NCBI GenBank assembly: GCA_036677685.1
Contig: JAVBWA010000012.1
Location: 124,001 to 188,000 of the forward strand
DNA: 64,000 nucleotides
Source of the DNA: JAQUBU01 sp036677685
GTDB lineage: Bacteria > Bacillota > Syntrophomonadia > Syntrophomonadales > Syntrophomonadaceae
Reading direction: 5' to 3'
The translations under genes and the position numbers were made by a program. Positions 62,157 to 64,000 of the stretch are shown here, one piece after another; the first letter of the stretch is position 1, and every line of letters starts with the position of its first letter. The notes beneath the pieces are model-generated. The model ran no database searches. It saw only the letters and a program-made list of their open reading frames with translations, and was not told the DNA's origin.

Positions 62157-64000
62157 TTAAACATTCTTTTTTGTTTCCAATCTTAAAAGCATTTCGTCAG
62201 GATCATTTTGCGGCAGCCGTTGGTAACCGCCCCGGTACCGCAACCCTTCATGCGGGAATTCCTGCAATTCTATCCCTTCGCCGGCTCCCATGCCGCCTAC
62301 TCCCATGCCGCCGGCGCCTCCCGCACCGGCTAATCCTCCCGCACCGGCTAATCCTACTGCTCCGGCGCCGGCAGCTCCCGCCCCGCCGGCGCCGCCGGCA
62401 CCGGCTGCCGCACCGGCGATAACAGCGGCAATCAAGCCTGCGGTTGCAATGACTGCAAATGCCACTGCAACATCTTTCCAGAATAATCCCAGGGGGTCAA
62501 TCAGGGAGACCGGATTGCCCCGCACAAAAGCATAGCGGTTAAGCGACTGGGGCCGGAACATGCTGCCGGGAATAAGGTCCTTTTGCAAAAAGCGGCCCAG
62601 TTGCGGCGCATAGGATCTCGCCCGCATATACAGCAGGCCGTTCCCGTCATTAAACACCCCGTAAATTCCGTTGTATAAAAACGGGTTGAAACTGCTGCCC
62701 TGAAAGTTGTTTAAACTCCCCCAGCTATCATACGCATAGCGGTCGGTTATGCTTCCGTGTTGATCGCTCAGAGCGACCACACTTCCCCGCAGGTCGAAGG
62801 CATAGACACGGTATGTCCCGTCGCTGCCCTCCTGACTTATCAGGCCATTGCCGTAAACGTAGCGATAGAGTATGTTCCCCTCTTCATCCCTGATTTCCAG
62901 CAGCCGGTCCAGGGAGCGCAGAAGCGAATCCGGCTGTTGATTCATGGCCAGACTGCCTGTGCAATCCGCTTCGGCAAAGACGCTGGAAAGATTGCCGTCA
63001 TGGTCGGGCAAATTCATCAGTGGTGAGGAATAACCGTTCACATCATATATAAATTTTCTGCTAATCCCATTGACGGTCATGGACGATCTTAAACCATCTT
63101 CATCATAGGTATAGGAATCCTTGTTTATGGTGCGCACCCGGTTGCACCAGTCATAGGCAACCGCCGACGCACCCGGCGCGGTGGGCAACGCGGAAAGGTT
63201 GCCGTCACCGTCATAGCTTAACGCTTGCCCGTTTACGGCAAGCATCTGGTTGCCGGTATTATACGTTGCATTGAACTGTTGCCATGAAGAACCGGGGGTT
63301 ATCGGGTTGATCGCCGAGCAGGTTTGGGGATTCCCCAAGGCGTCAAGCGTATACCGGGTAGAGGCGATAATGATATCATCTTTCTTATGAGCCAGGCTGG
63401 TCAGCCTTCCGCCTGCGTCAAAGGCGAGTTCGGCGTCGCAGGAATTGGGATAATGAATCTGCTGGATATGCCCCACCGGGTCATACTGGTATTTTGTGGT
63501 CCGGTTGTTCCAATCGGTAACGCTCGACATCCGTCCCAGGCGGTCATAGGCGTAACGCACCTGTTTATTATCGGAATAGGTGAGCAGTTCTATATGGTCA
63601 TCGGGTGTGAAATGGTATGAAATTTTTCTGTTTTCACTGTCTTCCCGGCTGGTCATCCGGTTCCAGGTGTCAAAGCTTCTTTTTATTCTGGAAACATTGT
63701 TCAGCAAGGTTTCCACCCGGTTGCCGTTGCCGTCCAGTTTATGGGTGACGGTTCCCTGGGAATCGGGAAGGAGCATGCCGCTAAACCTTCCCGCCGCGTC
63801 ATAGTTATAGGTCAATACCTGGTTGCGGCCATTGGTGTAAGTACCTATATTGCCCCAGGGGGTGTAGGTTCGACAGCTTGTGTTATTCAGCGGATCGGTT
63901 TCTTTGCGCAATTGGCCAAGCCCGTTGAATTCAAGAACGGTCAAGCTTTGATCATCGCCCGGCCGGCCTTTGCTTAAAAGCAGGTGTTGAGTCGCGCTGT
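62157..64000 (-). CDS. RHS/YD-repeat protein, C-terminal part (5' end outside the window)
   Basis: The minus frame is open to the right edge, so at least 614 residues are seen of a longer protein. YD repeats (YTPWGNIGTYTNGRNQVLTY, YDRLGRMSSVTDWNNR) lead to the core end YMRARSYAPQLGRFLQKD and FVRGNPVSLIDPLGLF. The tail is unusual: a hydrophobic helix (VAVAFAVIATAGLIAAVIAG), about 50 residues almost entirely Gly and Ala, and a short polar end (YRGGYQRLPQNDPDE). No toxin-like domain is apparent. It is upstream of and cotranscribed with the 2854-residue RHS gene. Confidence 0.88.
   Translation of the reverse strand, partial: SATQHLLLSKGRPGDDQSLTVLEFNGLGQLRKETDPLNNTSCRTYTPWGNIGTYTNGRNQVLTYNYDAAGRFSGMLLPDSQGTVTHKLDGNGNRVETLLNNVSRIKRSFDTWNRMTSREDSENRKISYHFTPDDHIELLTYSDNKQVRYAYDRLGRMSSVTDWNNRTTKYQYDPVGHIQQIHYPNSCDAELAFDAGGRLTSLAHKKDDIIIASTRYTLDALGNPQTCSAINPITPGSSWQQFNATYNTGNQMLAVNGQALSYDGDGNLSALPTAPGASAVAYDWCNRVRTINKDSYTYDEDGLRSSMTVNGISRKFIYDVNGYSSPLMNLPDHDGNLSSVFAEADCTGSLAMNQQPDSLLRSLDRLLEIRDEEGNILYRYVYGNGLISQEGSDGTYRVYAFDLRGSVVALSDQHGSITDRYAYDSWGSLNNFQGSSFNPFLYNGIYGVFNDGNGLLYMRARSYAPQLGRFLQKDLIPGSMFRPQSLNRYAFVRGNPVSLIDPLGLFWKDVAVAFAVIATAGLIAAVIAGAAAGAGGAGGAGAAGAGAVGLAGAGGLAGAGGAGGMGVGGMGAGEGIELQEFPHEGLRYRGGYQRLPQNDPDEMLLRLETKKNV

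Noticed and set aside
62290..62535. Pro/Ala-rich open frame on the plus strand
   Set aside because: It is the complement of the Gly/Ala-coding tail of the RHS gene and has no start signal.

Overview
The window looks like chromosome of an anaerobic, low-to-mid GC Gram-positive bacterium of the Clostridia. The evidence is strong AGGAGG-type ribosome binding sites, S-layer homology (SLH) surface proteins, ECF vitamin transporters, ArsR and MerR regulators, and no outer-membrane genes. The decayed DUF35 gene and the B12 scavenging locus would fit a syntrophic or fatty-acid-degrading relative (Syntrophomonadaceae or Peptococcaceae), but that placement is inference.

Layout: 1-1.7 kb is the end of an integrated element. 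A large serine recombinase reads leftward out of the window and sits just inside a truncated tRNA 5' half, whose promoter now points into it. 1.7-5.1 kb is an EmrAB-type drug efflux operon with its TetR regulator. 5.1-10 kb holds a DUF35 pseudogene, a LysE exporter, a TauE permease and an MBOAT/SGNH acyltransferase pair. 10-14.1 kb is a CadA/CadC metal efflux pair with a clear operator, plus an ArsB/NhaD-type permease. 14.2-18.4 kb is a GGDEF remnant and a three-gene MacB-like ABC system. 18.4-27.3 kb is a six-gene minus-strand operon preceded by a cobalamin riboswitch. It encodes an SLH-anchored protein with transcobalamin-like architecture (alpha/alpha barrel plus DUF4430), a DUF4430 lipoprotein, EcfT, a fused EcfAA', a secreted alpha/alpha barrel protein and an ECF S component. 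I read it as a B12 capture and uptake system.

27.5-39.4 kb carries a degenerate receiver/zinc-ribbon protein, a MerR regulator, and a large arsenic/redox region: Acr3, two ArsR repressors, an ArsP-like permease, CcdA, three thioredoxin-type proteins, a DGC-domain protein and a DUF2339/DUF3999 pair. 39.5-42.6 kb is a RiPP cassette: a radical SAM/SPASM maturase with two near-duplicate CxCxC precursor peptides, flanked by diverged direct repeats of a small ORF. 42.7-51.3 kb is a LytTR two-component system next to a 1868-residue SLH surface protein. 51.5 kb is an orphan Nif11-type precursor peptide. 53.5-64 kb holds two tandem RHS/YD-repeat giants, the second running off the window.

Two dispersed intergenic repeat families run through the window. 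Family 1 (about ten copies) is modular, with terminal AACGAGG/CCTCGTT arms and internal hairpins that show base-pair covariation. It has remade the ends of several genes. Family 2 (three copies) is a long imperfect palindrome with conserved internal loops, and one copy lies inside the B12 riboswitch leader. Paired 9-mers with 21-bp periodicity occur at four places near the LytTR system and fit LytTR operator geometry.
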